The notes below the pieces were generated by a model, which was not told the DNA's origin, did not search any database, and worked only from the letters and a program-made list of their open reading frames with translations. A stretch of DNA of 64,000 bases, taken from Microvirga arsenatis. Lineage in GTDB: Bacteria; Pseudomonadota; Alphaproteobacteria; Rhizobiales; Beijerinckiaceae. The position numbers and the translations under genes were made by a program. Positions 16,128-24,796 of the stretch are shown here, in pieces. The stretch is taken from positions 1-64,000 of the forward strand of contig NZ_JAAAXJ010000014.1 in assembly GCF_009910705.1 (NCBI RefSeq), written 5' to 3'. How positions within the stretch are numbered: position 1 is the stretch's first letter; every line of letters begins with the position of its first letter.

Positions 16128-17465
16128 TCAGCTCATGCTGGCAAAGGTCCTTTTCGCCAGGCGCGGGTAGAGGATGAACTGGCCAATGCCCCGCGCGCCG
16201 AGGAAGGCGAGCAGCGCGATCCACAGCGCCGTGTTGCCCAGGCTGCCCGCCGCCAGGAGGATGGCGGCGTAGATCAGGAAGGCGATCACCATGAGATCGC
16301 GCATGGACCGCGTCCATGTCGCGCCGGTGTAGATCCCGTCGAAGGCGAAGGCCGCCGCACCGACGAGAGGCGTCAGCGCCGCGAAGGCGAGATACTCGCG
16401 GGCATAAGCCCGCACCTCCGAGTTGGTCGACACGAAGTCGATGAAGAGCCCGCCGCCGATCAGGAAGATCGCCGAGACCGCAAGCCCGAAGCCGAGGCTC
16501 CATCCCAGGCTCAAGTTGATGGCGCGGCGGAAGCCGCGCTCGTCGCGGGCGCCGATGCTCTGGCCGCAGAGCGTCTCGGCGGCGGTGGCGAAGCCGTCGA
16601 GGAAATAGCCGCCGATGAGGAACATGTTGTAGAGCACCGCATTCGCCGCCAGCGTCACGTCGCCGGTGCGCGCCCCGAGCGCGCTGAAGATCGAGAAGGC
16701 GAGGATGAGCGCCACGTTGCGGATCATGATGTCCCGGTTCATGGCCAGCGTCTGCACCATGGCCGCCCGGTTCAGCACCTCCGGCCATGTGACGGCAAGC
16801 GGGTTCGAGCCGAGACGGCGCAGGACGACGATCCCAAGTCCGACGCCGAGAACCTCCGCCAAAGCCGTGCCGATGGCAGCACCCGCGATGCCAAGGCCAA
16901 AAGCCAGCACAAGCGCCATGGTCAGCACGATGTTGGCGACGTTGATCGCCACCTGCAGCAGCAGGCCGAGATCCGTGCGGCCCCGGCCCAGCGTGGAGCC
17001 GAGGATGACGTAGTTTGCCAGAGTGAAGGGCGCGGCCCAGATGCGGATGAAGAAGTAGGTCGAGAGCGCCTCGGTCACCGCCTGGCTCGCGCCCGCCATG
17101 GAAAAGGCGATGGCGGCGATGGGCCATTGCAGCAGGATCAGCAGGAGGCCGGTCGCCGCTGCCACCAGGAACGCTCGGGCGAGCGTCACGTCGATCTCGT
17201 GCCGGTTGCCGGCGCCCGTCGCTTGGGCGGTCAGGCCGGCCGTCGCCATGCGCAGCGATCCGAAGCTCCAGAAGACGAAGTCGAAGATCACCGCGCCGAG
17301 CGCCACAGCGCCGAGGAGATGCGCCTCGCCGAGCCGCCCGATCACCGTCGCGTCAACGAGGCCCAGAAGGGGCGTCGTCACATGCGACAGGGTCATCGGC
17401 AGCGCGAGCGCCAGGATGCGGTAGTGGGATATGTCCGGCCGCTGCGGGTTGGGGGCGCCGTCCAT
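16128..17465 (-). CDS. MATE family multidrug/sodium antiporter (DinF-like)
   Basis: The gene encodes 445 residues from the ATG at 17465 (MDGAPNPQRPDISHYR). The longer reading frame upstream is the shadow of the neighbouring gene. About twelve membrane helices arranged as two similar halves, with LALPMTLSHVTTPLLGLVDA at the start, fit the DinF branch of MATE exporters, which expel cationic drugs or other compounds in exchange for Na+ or H+. The substrate is unknown. The small DUF6460-like gene lies 8 bp upstream on the same strand. Confidence 0.92.
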   Translation of the reverse strand: MDGAPNPQRPDISHYRILALALPMTLSHVTTPLLGLVDATVIGRLGEAHLLGAVALGAVIFDFVFWSFGSLRMATAGLTAQATGAGNRHEIDVTLARAFLVAAATGLLLILLQWPIAAIAFSMAGASQAVTEALSTYFFIRIWAAPFTLANYVILGSTLGRGRTDLGLLLQVAINVANIVLTMALVLAFGLGIAGAAIGTALAEVLGVGLGIVVLRRLGSNPLAVTWPEVLNRAAMVQTLAMNRDIMIRNVALILAFSIFSALGARTGDVTLAANAVLYNMFLIGGYFLDGFATAAETLCGQSIGARDERGFRRAINLSLGWSLGFGLAVSAIFLIGGGLFIDFVSTNSEVRAYAREYLAFAALTPLVGAAAFAFDGIYTGATWTRSMRDLMVIAFLIYAAILLAAGSLGNTALWIALLAFLGARGIGQFILYPRLAKRTFASMS

Positions 17466-17473
17466 GGCGGGTC

Positions 17474-17737
17474 TCAGCGCCGGCTGCCGAACAGGCGGGA
17501 GATGAGCCAGAGCGGCACGACGATCACGGCGCCATAGACGATCCAGAGCCCAACCTCCTGCACGGTCTCGAAGCTGAGGTCGAGAACCGAGGCGATCCAG
17601 TCGAACAGGCCCTCGATCAGCCCGAAGGGCGTGATGTCGAGGAAGGCCAGGAAGGCGCCGACGAGAAGGGACAGGAAGACCAGCTTCACCAGCACCGAGC
17701 CGGGAGAGCCGCCGAGAAAACGGTTCAGGTTGGACAT
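17474..17737 (-). CDS. Small membrane protein, DUF6460-like
   Basis: The gene encodes 87 residues with two hydrophobic segments (about 17-40 and 57-80) and a basic end. The sequence MSNLNRFLGGSPGSVLVKL, with a central IASVLDLSFETV segment, resembles a small integral membrane family common in Rhizobiales. No function is known. It is the first gene of a pair with the MATE exporter, with an 8-bp gap. Confidence 0.82.
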   Translation of the reverse strand: MSNLNRFLGGSPGSVLVKLVFLSLLVGAFLAFLDITPFGLIEGLFDWIASVLDLSFETVQEVGLWIVYGAVIVVPLWLISRLFGSRR

Positions 17738-17847
17738 GCACTCATCTCGTCAGAAGGCGTCACTGGAAGAAAGCGTAATAGACCTGGGGCCACACCTGTG
17801 CTTCATCGCAGGGGCCGGCGACGAACGCAACCCGACGCGAGTTCCGC

Positions 17848-18789
17848 ATGATCGACCCCGCCCTCTTCGACCCCTCCGCCGTCAGCGAGGAGATCCGAGC
17901 CCAGAACGCCGCCATCGTGGCAAGGCTCGCGCCGCTCGGCCGCTACTGGGAGGCGCCGCCTGCGCTGATCCGGGAAAACCGGCGCAAGGGCCTGGGAGCC
18001 TTCCCGCTCATGCCCTTGAGCAGCCGGGCCAAGACTATCGCCATCGACGGGCCGGGCGGGCCGATCCCCTTGAGGGTCATCGCGCCGGAGAACCCGCGCG
18101 GGGTCTATCTCCACATCCATGGCGGCGGCTGGACCATCGGCACCGCGGACGAGCAGGATCCCTGGCTCGACCGCCTGGCGGACAAATGCGGCCTTGCGGT
18201 GGTGTCGGTGGAGTACCGGCTCGCCCCCGAGCATCCCTTTCCGGCCGGCCCCGACGATTGCGAGGCCGCCGCCCTCTGGCTCGTCCGCGAGGCGGAAGGC
18301 CGCTTCGGCACCTCGCGCCTGTTCATCGGCGGCGAGTCGGCGGGGGCGCATCTCTCGGCGCTCACCCTGCTGCGCCTTCGCGACAAGCACGGCCTCAAGC
18401 CTTTCAGGGGAGCGAACCTCTTTGCCGGCTGCTACGACGTCGGCATGACCCCGAGCGCCGCCAATTGGGGCGACGAGCCGCTCATTTTGAACACGCCCGG
18501 GATCAAGGTCTTTGCCGACAACTTCTGCGGTCCCAGCCTGAACCGGCGCGATCCTGCCGTCTCGCCGCTCTATGCGGACCTGGCCGGCCTGCCGCCTGCG
18601 CTCTTCTCGGTGGGCACCCGCGATCCGCTGGTCGACGACACGCTGTTCATGGGCTCCCGCTGGATCGCGGCGGGCAACAGGGCGGAACTCGCGATCTGGC
18701 CCGGCGGCTCCCACGTGTTCATCCGCTTCGACAGCGCGCTCGCCGAGCAGGCCCTGTCGCGGATCGATACCTTCATCGAAGGCCTTTGA
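17848..18789 (+). CDS. Alpha/beta hydrolase, hormone-sensitive-lipase family esterase
   Basis: The gene encodes 313 residues. The oxyanion-hole motif HGGG (about 91-94), the nucleophile elbow GESAG (about 163-167), an Asp in RDPLVDDT and a His in GGSHVFIRF complete the catalytic set of the HSL-type carboxylesterases. It probably hydrolyses short-chain esters in the cytoplasm. The gene stands alone between a minus-strand pair and a repeat element, and no regulator is evident. Confidence 0.92.
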   Translation: MIDPALFDPSAVSEEIRAQNAAIVARLAPLGRYWEAPPALIRENRRKGLGAFPLMPLSSRAKTIAIDGPGGPIPLRVIAPENPRGVYLHIHGGGWTIGTADEQDPWLDRLADKCGLAVVSVEYRLAPEHPFPAGPDDCEAAALWLVREAEGRFGTSRLFIGGESAGAHLSALTLLRLRDKHGLKPFRGANLFAGCYDVGMTPSAANWGDEPLILNTPGIKVFADNFCGPSLNRRDPAVSPLYADLAGLPPALFSVGTRDPLVDDTLFMGSRWIAAGNRAELAIWPGGSHVFIRFDSALAEQALSRIDTFIEGL

Positions 18790-18815
18790 GTCTCCTGCTT
18801 TTCGGATAGCTCCGC

Positions 18816-18898
18816 CCTCATCCTGAGGAGCCTGCGCAGCAGGCGCTGGAGACGCCTCGTCCTTCGAGATGGACCTGACGGTCCTCCTCAGGATGAGG
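18816..18898. repeat. Interspersed palindromic repeat, CCTCATCCTGAGGAG family, copy 1
   Basis: The ends are CCTCATCCTGAGGAG and CTCCTCAGGATGAGG in inverted orientation, with a GC-rich middle containing CTTCGAGA. A second copy lies at 24797-24896. This resembles a non-coding repeat family widespread in Rhizobiales genomes. Confidence 0.85.
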
Positions 18899-18924
18899 CT
18901 CTTGTTGAGTTTCTTGGTTGCTGC

Positions 18925-19596
18925 TCAATCCGCCCCGGCCGGGGAGGGGCGCTGGGTCACGCCGATCTTCGAGGCCGCGATGACCGCCTGGGTGCGGCTG
19001 TCCACGCCGAGCTTGTCGAGGATGGCCGAGACATGGGCCTTCACGGTGGCTTCCGACACCCCGAGCTCGTAGGCGATCTGCTTGTTGAGGAGGCCCTCGG
19101 AGAGCATGGTGAGCACGCGCACCTGCTGCGGGGTGAGGGTGCCGAGGCGGCGCACGAGATCGGCGGTTTCCGCATCCTCGGCGGCCGAGAGGTCCACGTC
19201 CGGCGGGGTCCAGGTGTCGCCGGCGAGCACCGCCTGGATGGCCCCGCCGATGCTGTCGATGTCGATGGATTTCGGAATGAAGCCGGAGGCGCCGAAATCC
19301 ATGGCCCGGCGGATCACGGTGGGCTCTTCCGTAGCGGACACGATCACCACCGGAAGCTCGGGATACTGCGCCCGGAGCGACATCAGGCCGGAAAAGCCCT
19401 GGACGCCCGGCATGGTCAGGTCGAGCAGGATCAGGTCGACGTCGCGTTCCTGGGAGAGGGTGGCGTTCAGGTCGTCCATGCCGCTCGCCTCGATCACGCG
19501 GGCCCCGGGCATGATGGAGGAAACGGCCTGTCTCAGAGCGCCACGGAACAGCGGATGGTCATCGGCAATGATGATCGTGGTGGATTGACTTTGCAC
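18925..19596 (-). CDS. NarL/FixJ-type two-component response regulator
   Basis: The gene encodes 223 residues. A receiver domain (about 7-125) has the acidic pair ADD near 11-13 and the phosphoacceptor Asp59 in LLDLTMPG. A LuxR-type helix-turn-helix follows (about 150-210, LTPQQVRVLTML then NKQIAYELGVSEATVKAHV). No kinase gene is adjacent. The hybrid kinase at 44267 is of the symporter-PAS type that often pairs with this kind of regulator, so the two may work together; that is a guess from family habits. Confidence 0.94.
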   Translation of the reverse strand: MQSQSTTIIIADDHPLFRGALRQAVSSIMPGARVIEASGMDDLNATLSQERDVDLILLDLTMPGVQGFSGLMSLRAQYPELPVVIVSATEEPTVIRRAMDFGASGFIPKSIDIDSIGGAIQAVLAGDTWTPPDVDLSAAEDAETADLVRRLGTLTPQQVRVLTMLSEGLLNKQIAYELGVSEATVKAHVSAILDKLGVDSRTQAVIAASKIGVTQRPSPAGAD

Positions 19597-19724
19597 CTGT
19601 GCCTACTCCCACGAGACGCTTGCCCTGAGCCTTAGCCGCATCCTCGAGGAATTGGCAAGGCGGCAAACGCCGTTCTCGGTCATTCTAGGGGAAACTCCGG
19701 AGGCGTCCCATGCAATCATGCGGA

Positions 19725-20177
19725 TCAGGCCCCGATCAGATGCACGATGATGTCGCGGGTGTGCGGCCGGTCACGATGCTCCGCCAGATAGACCCCCTGC
19801 CAGGTGCCCAAGACCATCTGTCCGTTCACGACGGGAATGCTCAAGGACACCCCGGACAGCATGGTCCTGATATGGGCCGGCATGTCGTCCGGCCCCTCCG
19901 TGGAGTGGACATAGTCCGCCTCGCGGGGCGCCAGCCGGTCGAGAGCCGTCAGCAGGTCCCGGCGCACGTCCGGATCGGCATTCTCCTGGATCAGGAGCGA
20001 GGCCGAGGTGTGGCGGCAGAAGACCGTCAGCAGGCCGTTCAGGACTCCGGTGCCGAACACCCACCGCGACAGGGCTTCCGTGATCTCGGTGAAGCCCTGG
20101 CCCTTGGTCTCCACCACGAGCCGGCCGTTCACCTGCTGGGTTACGCTGGCCTCGGAGAGGGTTTCCACATCGAGCAT
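19725..20177 (-). CDS. yjbQ: YjbQ family protein (UPF0047)
   Basis: The gene encodes 150 residues from the ATG at 20177. A GTG two codons earlier sits only 1 bp from the GGAGG site, whereas the ATG has a normal 7-bp gap. Motifs HTSASLLIQENADPDVRRDL and GTWQGVYLAEHR define the family; E. coli YjbQ has been linked to thiamine phosphate synthase activity. The start is 2 bp after the ligase stop, and the ribosome site lies inside the ligase gene, so it is translated as the third gene of the exonuclease-ligase operon. Confidence 0.92.
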   Translation of the reverse strand: MLDVETLSEASVTQQVNGRLVVETKGQGFTEITEALSRWVFGTGVLNGLLTVFCRHTSASLLIQENADPDVRRDLLTALDRLAPREADYVHSTEGPDDMPAHIRTMLSGVSLSIPVVNGQMVLGTWQGVYLAEHRDRPHTRDIIVHLIGA

Positions 20178-20179
20178 CG

Positions 20180-22042
20180 TCACGCCTCCTTCCGTTTTGC
20201 CCCGTCAGCCTTCAACGGATGAACCTCCTGTTCGCCCCGCTCCAGGATCTTCTCGAGGGTCTCGATCCGGTCGGCCTCGGCCGCGGGCTTGTCCCAGCGG
20301 ATGCGGTTGATGCGGGGAAAGCGCATGGCGACCCCGGACTTGTGCCGGGTCGAGCGCTGCAGGCCCTCGAAGGCCACCTCCAGCACGAGGCCGCGATCCT
20401 TGCCGTATTCCACCTCCCGCACCGGGCCGAAGCGGTTGATCGTATGGTTGCGGACATAGCGGTCGAGCTTCACCAGCTCCTCGTCGGTAAAGCCGTGATA
20501 GGCCTTGCCCACCGGCACCAGCTCCTCCCCGTTCGGCCCGTCGCGCCAGACGCCGAAGGTGTAGTCGGAATAGAAGGACGAGCGCTTCCCGTGCCCGCGC
20601 TGGCCGTACATCATCACGGCGTCCACAAGGTAGGGGTCGCGCTTCCACTTGTACCAGTAGCCCTTGGGGCGGCCGGGCAGGTAGGGGCTGTTCGCCCGCT
20701 TCACCATGCAGCCCTCGATGGCGTCCGCGTCGGGGCCTGCGCCCACCGAGGCCGGATCGGCGCGGGCGGCGGCGAGATCCTCCCAGGTTTCGAAGGGCAC
20801 CATGGGCGAGAGGTCGATGCGCGGATCGCCGAGCCGGGCGACGAGGGCCTCGAGGCGCCGGCGGCGCTCGGCGAAGGGCAGGGGGCGCAGGTCCTCCTCG
20901 CCCTCGAACAGGATGTCGTAGACCCGCAGATGCGCGGGGAACTCCGCGATCAGCTTCGGCGTCACGGCCTTCCGGTTCAGGCGCTGCTGGAGCACGTTGA
21001 AGCTCTGCACCCGGCCCTCGCGCACGATCAAAAGCTCGCCGTCGATGGCGCCCTCGAAATCGAGCGCCTCCACGAGGTCGGGAAAGGCGCGGGAGACGTC
21101 CTCGCCGGTGCGGGAATAGATGCGCCGCACCGGGCGTCCGTCGCTGCCGCGGCCGGCGGCGGCCTGGAGGCGGATGCCGTCCCATTTCCACTCGGCGAGG
21201 AACTCGGAGGCGTCCAGCTTCGTAAAGTCCTCGTCCTCCAGCGGGTGCGAGAGCATCGATGGGCGAAAGGGCGCAGGGTTGCCCGATTCCGGTTTGAGCC
21301 CCCGGCCCTCGACCCAGGCGAAGAGGCTTTCGTAGGGCGGCTCGAGGCCGTGCCAGACCAGCTCCACCTCGTCGGGCTCGATCTGCCCGAGCTGGGCCAC
21401 GGCGGTCTTGGCGAGCCGGGCCGAGACGCCGACCCGCAGCTCCCGGGTGATGAGCTTGATCAGCGCCCAGCGCCCGGTCTCGTCGAGGGCATCCATCCAT
21501 TCCGCAACCCGGGCCGGCAGGTCGCTCTTGCTGGTGGTGGCGAGCGTCTCGATCACCTCGGTGAGGGTCGGCACGTGCGGCGGCGGGTTGTTGTGGCCGA
21601 CGGTAGGTGCCGCAGATTCCCTCCCCCCTTGTGGGGGAGGGCTAGGGAGGGGGGTGTTGGCGCCTTCCTGGTTCCAGTCCTGCGCTGCACCCCCCTCTCC
21701 AACTCTCCCCCACAAGGGAGGAGAGGGCAGGTCGGCGCCATTGGATACTCGCGCAGCAGCCTCATGCCCCGGCGCGGGCCAGATCAGGGCCACGGTCTCG
21801 GCGAGGTCGCCCACGTAGTGGTAGGACATCCGGAACAGCTCCGGATCGGTGCGCTCCTCCACGAGGCCGCGGATCAGGCCGGGCTTGGCCTCCTTGAACA
21901 TGAGCGCGCCGGTCATGGCGGCGAGCGCATAGCCGCGGTCCGGGTCGGGGGTATGGCGGAAATAGTCCGTGAGCAGCCGCAGCTTGGCATTGCGGCGCGG
22001 CTCGTAGCCGAGGCGGTCGAGGAGGGCGGCGAAGCGGTTCAT
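20180..22042 (-). CDS. ATP-dependent DNA ligase of the ligase-associated repair module, with repeat insertion
   Basis: The gene encodes 620 residues from the ATG at 22042; the upstream part of the open frame is repeat DNA. The N-terminal domain (1-105) is helical and DNA-binding. The catalytic core has the adenylated lysine in KWDG (Lys286), IDGELL, EGCMVKR and the KWKRDP end motif, followed by an OB fold. It seals nicks using ATP. Residues about 106-142 (DLPSPPLWGRVGEGG...) are translated from an interspersed palindromic repeat placed between the N-terminal domain and the rest, in frame. The gene overlaps the exonuclease stop by 4 bp. Confidence 0.95.
   Translation of the reverse strand: MNRFAALLDRLGYEPRRNAKLRLLTDYFRHTPDPDRGYALAAMTGALMFKEAKPGLIRGLVEERTDPELFRMSYHYVGDLAETVALIWPAPGHEAAARVSNGADLPSPPLWGRVGEGGAAQDWNQEGANTPLPSPPPQGGRESAAPTVGHNNPPPHVPTLTEVIETLATTSKSDLPARVAEWMDALDETGRWALIKLITRELRVGVSARLAKTAVAQLGQIEPDEVELVWHGLEPPYESLFAWVEGRGLKPESGNPAPFRPSMLSHPLEDEDFTKLDASEFLAEWKWDGIRLQAAAGRGSDGRPVRRIYSRTGEDVSRAFPDLVEALDFEGAIDGELLIVREGRVQSFNVLQQRLNRKAVTPKLIAEFPAHLRVYDILFEGEEDLRPLPFAERRRRLEALVARLGDPRIDLSPMVPFETWEDLAAARADPASVGAGPDADAIEGCMVKRANSPYLPGRPKGYWYKWKRDPYLVDAVMMYGQRGHGKRSSFYSDYTFGVWRDGPNGEELVPVGKAYHGFTDEELVKLDRYVRNHTINRFGPVREVEYGKDRGLVLEVAFEGLQRSTRHKSGVAMRFPRINRIRWDKPAAEADRIETLEKILERGEQEVHPLKADGAKRKEA
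21619..21727. repeat. CCCTCCCC...GGGGAGGG palindromic repeat inside the ligase gene
   Basis: The ends are themselves palindromes (ccctcccccc-ttgt-gggggaggg and ctctcccccacaagggaggag) flanking a variable middle. It is translated in the ligase as a proline/glycine-rich linker of about 36 residues. Other copies of the family are at 22049, 23624, 27052, 39211 and 57781. Confidence 0.88.
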
Positions 22043-23205
22043 GGCATATCCTCCCCTTGAGGGGGAGGATCGGCTCGAAGAGCCGAGGTGGGGTGATCGG
22101 CGCCGTCGCTTTCCGAAGTTGGTGTTTCCACCCCGCCCCGCCGTCCTGACGGGCGTCGACCCTCCCCCTCGAGGGGAGGGTGGGCGGCTTCCTCCGCCTC
22201 CCCCTCGTCGCCATAGCCCAGCATGTGCAGGGGCCGCGCCCTGATGCCGTGGGTGGTGCACCAATGGACGAGGGCATCCTCCTGGCCGTGCGTCACCCAG
22301 ACCTCCCCTGCGCCGGTTTCCCGGATCGTGTGGCAGAGGTCGTCCCAGTCGGAATGGTCGGAGATCACGAGCGGCAGCTCCACCCCCTTCTGCCGGGCCC
22401 GGGCCCGCACCCGCATCCAGCCGGAGGCGAAGCAGGTGACGGGGTCGGGAAAGCGGCGCGACCAGAGGTCCTGGATCGAGGAGGGCGGGCAGATCACGAT
22501 GGCGCCGGCGAGCTTCGAGCGCTCCGCGGCCACCACCTTCGGCGTCTCGCCCAACGGGATGCCTTCGGATTTATACAGCTCGGTCAGGCGCTCCATGGCG
22601 CCGTGCAGGTAGATCGGCCTGTCGTAGCCCTCCTCGCGCAGGAGCGCCATGACCCGCTGCGCCTTGCCCAGCGCATAGGCGCCGACGATATGGGCGCGCT
22701 CCGGGAACAGGGCGACGGAGTCGAGAAGCTTGCGCACCTCTCCCCGCGTGTCCGGGTGGCGGAACACCGGCAGGCCGAAGGTGGCCTCGGTGATGAACAC
22801 GTCGCAGGGCACCACCTCGTAGGGAAGGCAGGTCGGGTCCTCGGCGCGCTTGTAGTCGCCCGAGACCACGACGCGGGTGCCGCCGGCCTCGATGGAAACT
22901 TGAGCCGAGCCCAGCACATGGCCCGCCGGCGTGAAGCGCACCGTCACGTCGCCGACGCGGAGGCTTTCCCGTAAGGGAGCTTCCTGGGTCGAGCCGGCGA
23001 AATCCTCGCCGTAGCGCACGCCCATGATCCGCAGGGTCTCCCGCGTCGCCATGACCGAGCGGTGGCCGGAGCGGGCATGGTCCGAATGGCCATGGGTGAT
23101 CAGCGCCCGCTTCACGGGCCGGACCGGATCGATGTGGAAGTCGCCGAGGGGGCAGTAGAGCCCTTGCGGGGTCTGGGTGAGGATGTCGGTGGAACGCAGC
23201 GCCAT
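22039..23205 (-). CDS. Ligase-associated DNA exonuclease (metallo-beta-lactamase/beta-CASP fold)
   Basis: The gene encodes 388 residues. THGHSDHA (about 37-44) is the metal-binding HxHxDH site; VSGDYKR and ISDHSDW are the later metal and beta-CASP motifs shared with SNM1/Artemis-type nucleases. In the known four-gene module it trims ends before the ligase acts. Residues from about 342 to the end are not family sequence but a translated palindromic repeat, so the natural C-terminus has been replaced or extended by about 45 residues. The stop overlaps the ligase start. A SOS-type promoter lies about 360 bp upstream. Confidence 0.94.
   Translation of the reverse strand: MALRSTDILTQTPQGLYCPLGDFHIDPVRPVKRALITHGHSDHARSGHRSVMATRETLRIMGVRYGEDFAGSTQEAPLRESLRVGDVTVRFTPAGHVLGSAQVSIEAGGTRVVVSGDYKRAEDPTCLPYEVVPCDVFITEATFGLPVFRHPDTRGEVRKLLDSVALFPERAHIVGAYALGKAQRVMALLREEGYDRPIYLHGAMERLTELYKSEGIPLGETPKVVAAERSKLAGAIVICPPSSIQDLWSRRFPDPVTCFASGWMRVRARARQKGVELPLVISDHSDWDDLCHTIRETGAGEVWVTHGQEDALVHWCTTHGIRARPLHMLGYGDEGEAEEAAHPPLEGEGRRPSGRRGGVETPTSESDGADHPTSALRADPPPQGEDMP
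22049..22180. repeat. CCCTCCCC...GGGGAGGG palindromic repeat at the exonuclease-ligase junction
   Basis: The palindromic ends are tcctccccttgagggggagga and ccctccccctcgaggggaggg. It supplies the last ~45 codons of the exonuclease and stops 7 bp before the ligase start codon. Confidence 0.85.
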
Positions 23206-23556
23206 GGGAGGAATATAGGGTCGGGTCAGTCGGTGTCAGGTTGAGGAATAGCGCTTCCTTGGCGAGGTTCCCGGTATCCCGGGCAGCCTGTCGCAGATCC
23301 AGCGCCTTCGGGCCCGCAGCGTGAGCTGCGAGCCGTCAGGGTTGCTCGAGGGTGGCGCTTGGGGCAGCCCGGCTCGATGGGTGATGGTGGAAGGTGAAGA
23401 GCCGAACTGCTCGTCACGCGCGGTTCTTTTCAGGCGGACCTGGAACAAGCCAGGATCGGCCTCCCGCGACCACAGGCGTGCGAGACCTGCGGCGGGACCG
23501 CGCCCCGTCCCGCATCTGCGACGCCTCGCGAGCGCGCCCCTCACCGGACGAGGATG
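23206..23556 (-). other. Long leader between the SOS promoter and the exonuclease gene
   Basis: About 350 bp would be transcribed ahead of the exonuclease start at 23205. An open frame of 108 codons (23236-23562) exists, but its ATG touches the -10 hexamer, so it cannot be read from this promoter unless an internal GTG is used. The predicted protein is arginine- and proline-rich and unlike any family I know. The segment may be an untranslated regulatory leader, a decayed gene or an unknown small gene. Confidence 0.4.
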
Positions 23557-23562
23557 AGCCAT

Positions 23563-23606
23563 GATATAGCCCAGCTTGCAGCCGAAGTCAAGAACAAAGT
23601 GAGAAC
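23563..23606 (-). promoter_or_regulatory. SOS promoter of the exonuclease-ligase-yjbQ operon
   Basis: On the minus strand TTGACT (23586-23591) and TATATC (23563-23568) are separated by exactly 17 bp. A perfect GTTC-TCACTTT-GTTC LexA box (23592-23606) abuts the -35. The next genes downstream on that strand are the exonuclease, ligase and yjbQ. A plus-strand target, the methyltransferase at 23841, is less likely because no -35/-10 pair is evident on that side. Confidence 0.75.
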
Positions 23607-23623
23607 ATTACACCCGCACCTTG

Positions 23624-23747
23624 CCCTCTCCCCGCAGCGGGAGAGGGTGGCCTGCGCAGCAGGCCGGGAGAGGGGCCGTGCTCGACCTGCCACTCCCCCT
23701 CTCCCGGCTCGCTCCCCTCGCCACCCTCCCCCGCAAAAGGGGGAGGG
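23624..23747. repeat. CCCTCCCC...GGGGAGGG palindromic repeat, intergenic
   Basis: The ends are ccctctccccgcagcgggagaggg and ccctcccccgcaaaagggggaggg. It lies between the SOS promoter and the methyltransferase gene; no coding function is seen. Confidence 0.85.
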
Positions 23748-23840
23748 AATGGCGGCACATCCTAAACCCGATCTGGATTGGGCAGGGTTCAGGGGTGCTG
23801 CCTGATTGACAGCCTTTTCTCTCTCCCGCATCCAGACGCC

Positions 23841-24770
23841 ATGCTGCCAGCCTCCACCGTCCAATCCTCCGGCGATCTCCTCGCCGACCGCCGTTACGAA
23901 TATGCCCGCGCCGCCTTCGAGGAGCGCGATTTCGAGGCCGCCGCCGATCTGGCCCGGCAGGTGCTGGAGATCGCGCCGTCCTTCGCGCCGGCCCAGGCCA
24001 TGCTGGGGCGCTCGCTCGTGGAGCTGGGCCAGCGGGACGAGGCGGCGGCCGCTCTGCGCCAGGCCTTGGCCCTCGAGCCGGAGGATGCGCTCGGCGTGCG
24101 GCTCGATCTCGCCCGGCTCGGGGCGCTCGCGCCCGACGCGGCGATCACCGACGGCTACGTGCGGGCCCTGTTCGACGACTACGCGCCCAAGTTCGACCGG
24201 CACCTGACCAAAAGCCTGCGCTATCGCGGCCCCGAACTGATCGCCGATGCGCTTCGCCGCGCCTGTTCCAGGCAGATCCGGGATTACCGCTTCGGCCTCA
24301 CCCTCGACCTCGGCTGCGGCACGGGCCTGATGGCGCAGGCGCTCGACGGTCTGTGCGCGGCGATCGAGGGCGTCGACCTTTCTCCCCGCATGCTGGAGAA
24401 GGCGCAGAAGACGAAGCTCTACGATGCCCTGCACGAGGGCGAGCTGGTCTCTTTTCTCTCCGGCCGCGGCACGGCCGAGGCGGATCTCGTGGTGGCGGCC
24501 GACGTGTTCGTCTACATGGCCTCGCTCGATGCGGCGTTCCGCGAGGCGCACCGGGTGCTCGGGCGCGAGGGGCTCTTCGCCTTCACCGTGCAGGCGCACG
24601 AGGGCGAGGGCTTCATTCTCGGCGAGGATGCCCGCTACGCGCACGGCGAGGCCTATCTGCGCGCGCTTGCGGACGCAGCCGGCTTCACCACCGTCATTCT
24701 CGAGCGGGTCTCGACCCGGGAAGATCGCGGCGTGCCGGTGCCGGGCATCCTGTGCGTGATGCAGCGCTGA
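23841..24770 (+). CDS. TPR-containing class I SAM-dependent methyltransferase
   Basis: The gene encodes 309 residues from the ATG at 23841 (MLPASTVQSS). TPR-like helices (about 15-90) precede a Rossmann methyltransferase domain (about 115-300) with the SAM loop LDLGCGTGLM (about 157-166), GVDLSPRML and VAADVFVYM. It transfers a methyl group to an unknown acceptor. Proteins with this layout are common in alphaproteobacteria without an assigned substrate. It stands alone, flanked by repeat elements on both sides. Confidence 0.9.
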   Translation: MLPASTVQSSGDLLADRRYEYARAAFEERDFEAAADLARQVLEIAPSFAPAQAMLGRSLVELGQRDEAAAALRQALALEPEDALGVRLDLARLGALAPDAAITDGYVRALFDDYAPKFDRHLTKSLRYRGPELIADALRRACSRQIRDYRFGLTLDLGCGTGLMAQALDGLCAAIEGVDLSPRMLEKAQKTKLYDALHEGELVSFLSGRGTAEADLVVAADVFVYMASLDAAFREAHRVLGREGLFAFTVQAHEGEGFILGEDARYAHGEAYLRALADAAGFTTVILERVSTREDRGVPVPGILCVMQR

Positions 24771-24796
24771 TTTCCAACGTTGAAGTCACCCTCAGG

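Noticed and set aside
16128-17741. A 537-residue MATE protein using the full open frame
   Set aside because: The first ~92 residues are an out-of-frame reading of the DUF6460-like gene; the ATG at 17465 gives the normal MATE length.
20180-22264. A 694-residue ligase using the upstream start
   Set aside because: The first ~74 residues are repeat DNA and exonuclease sequence in another frame; MNRFAALLDRLGYEP is the family start.
23236-23562. 108-codon minus-strand frame taken as a gene
   Set aside because: Its ATG touches the -10 hexamer of the SOS promoter, so the promoter cannot express it from that start; kept only as a possible leader feature.
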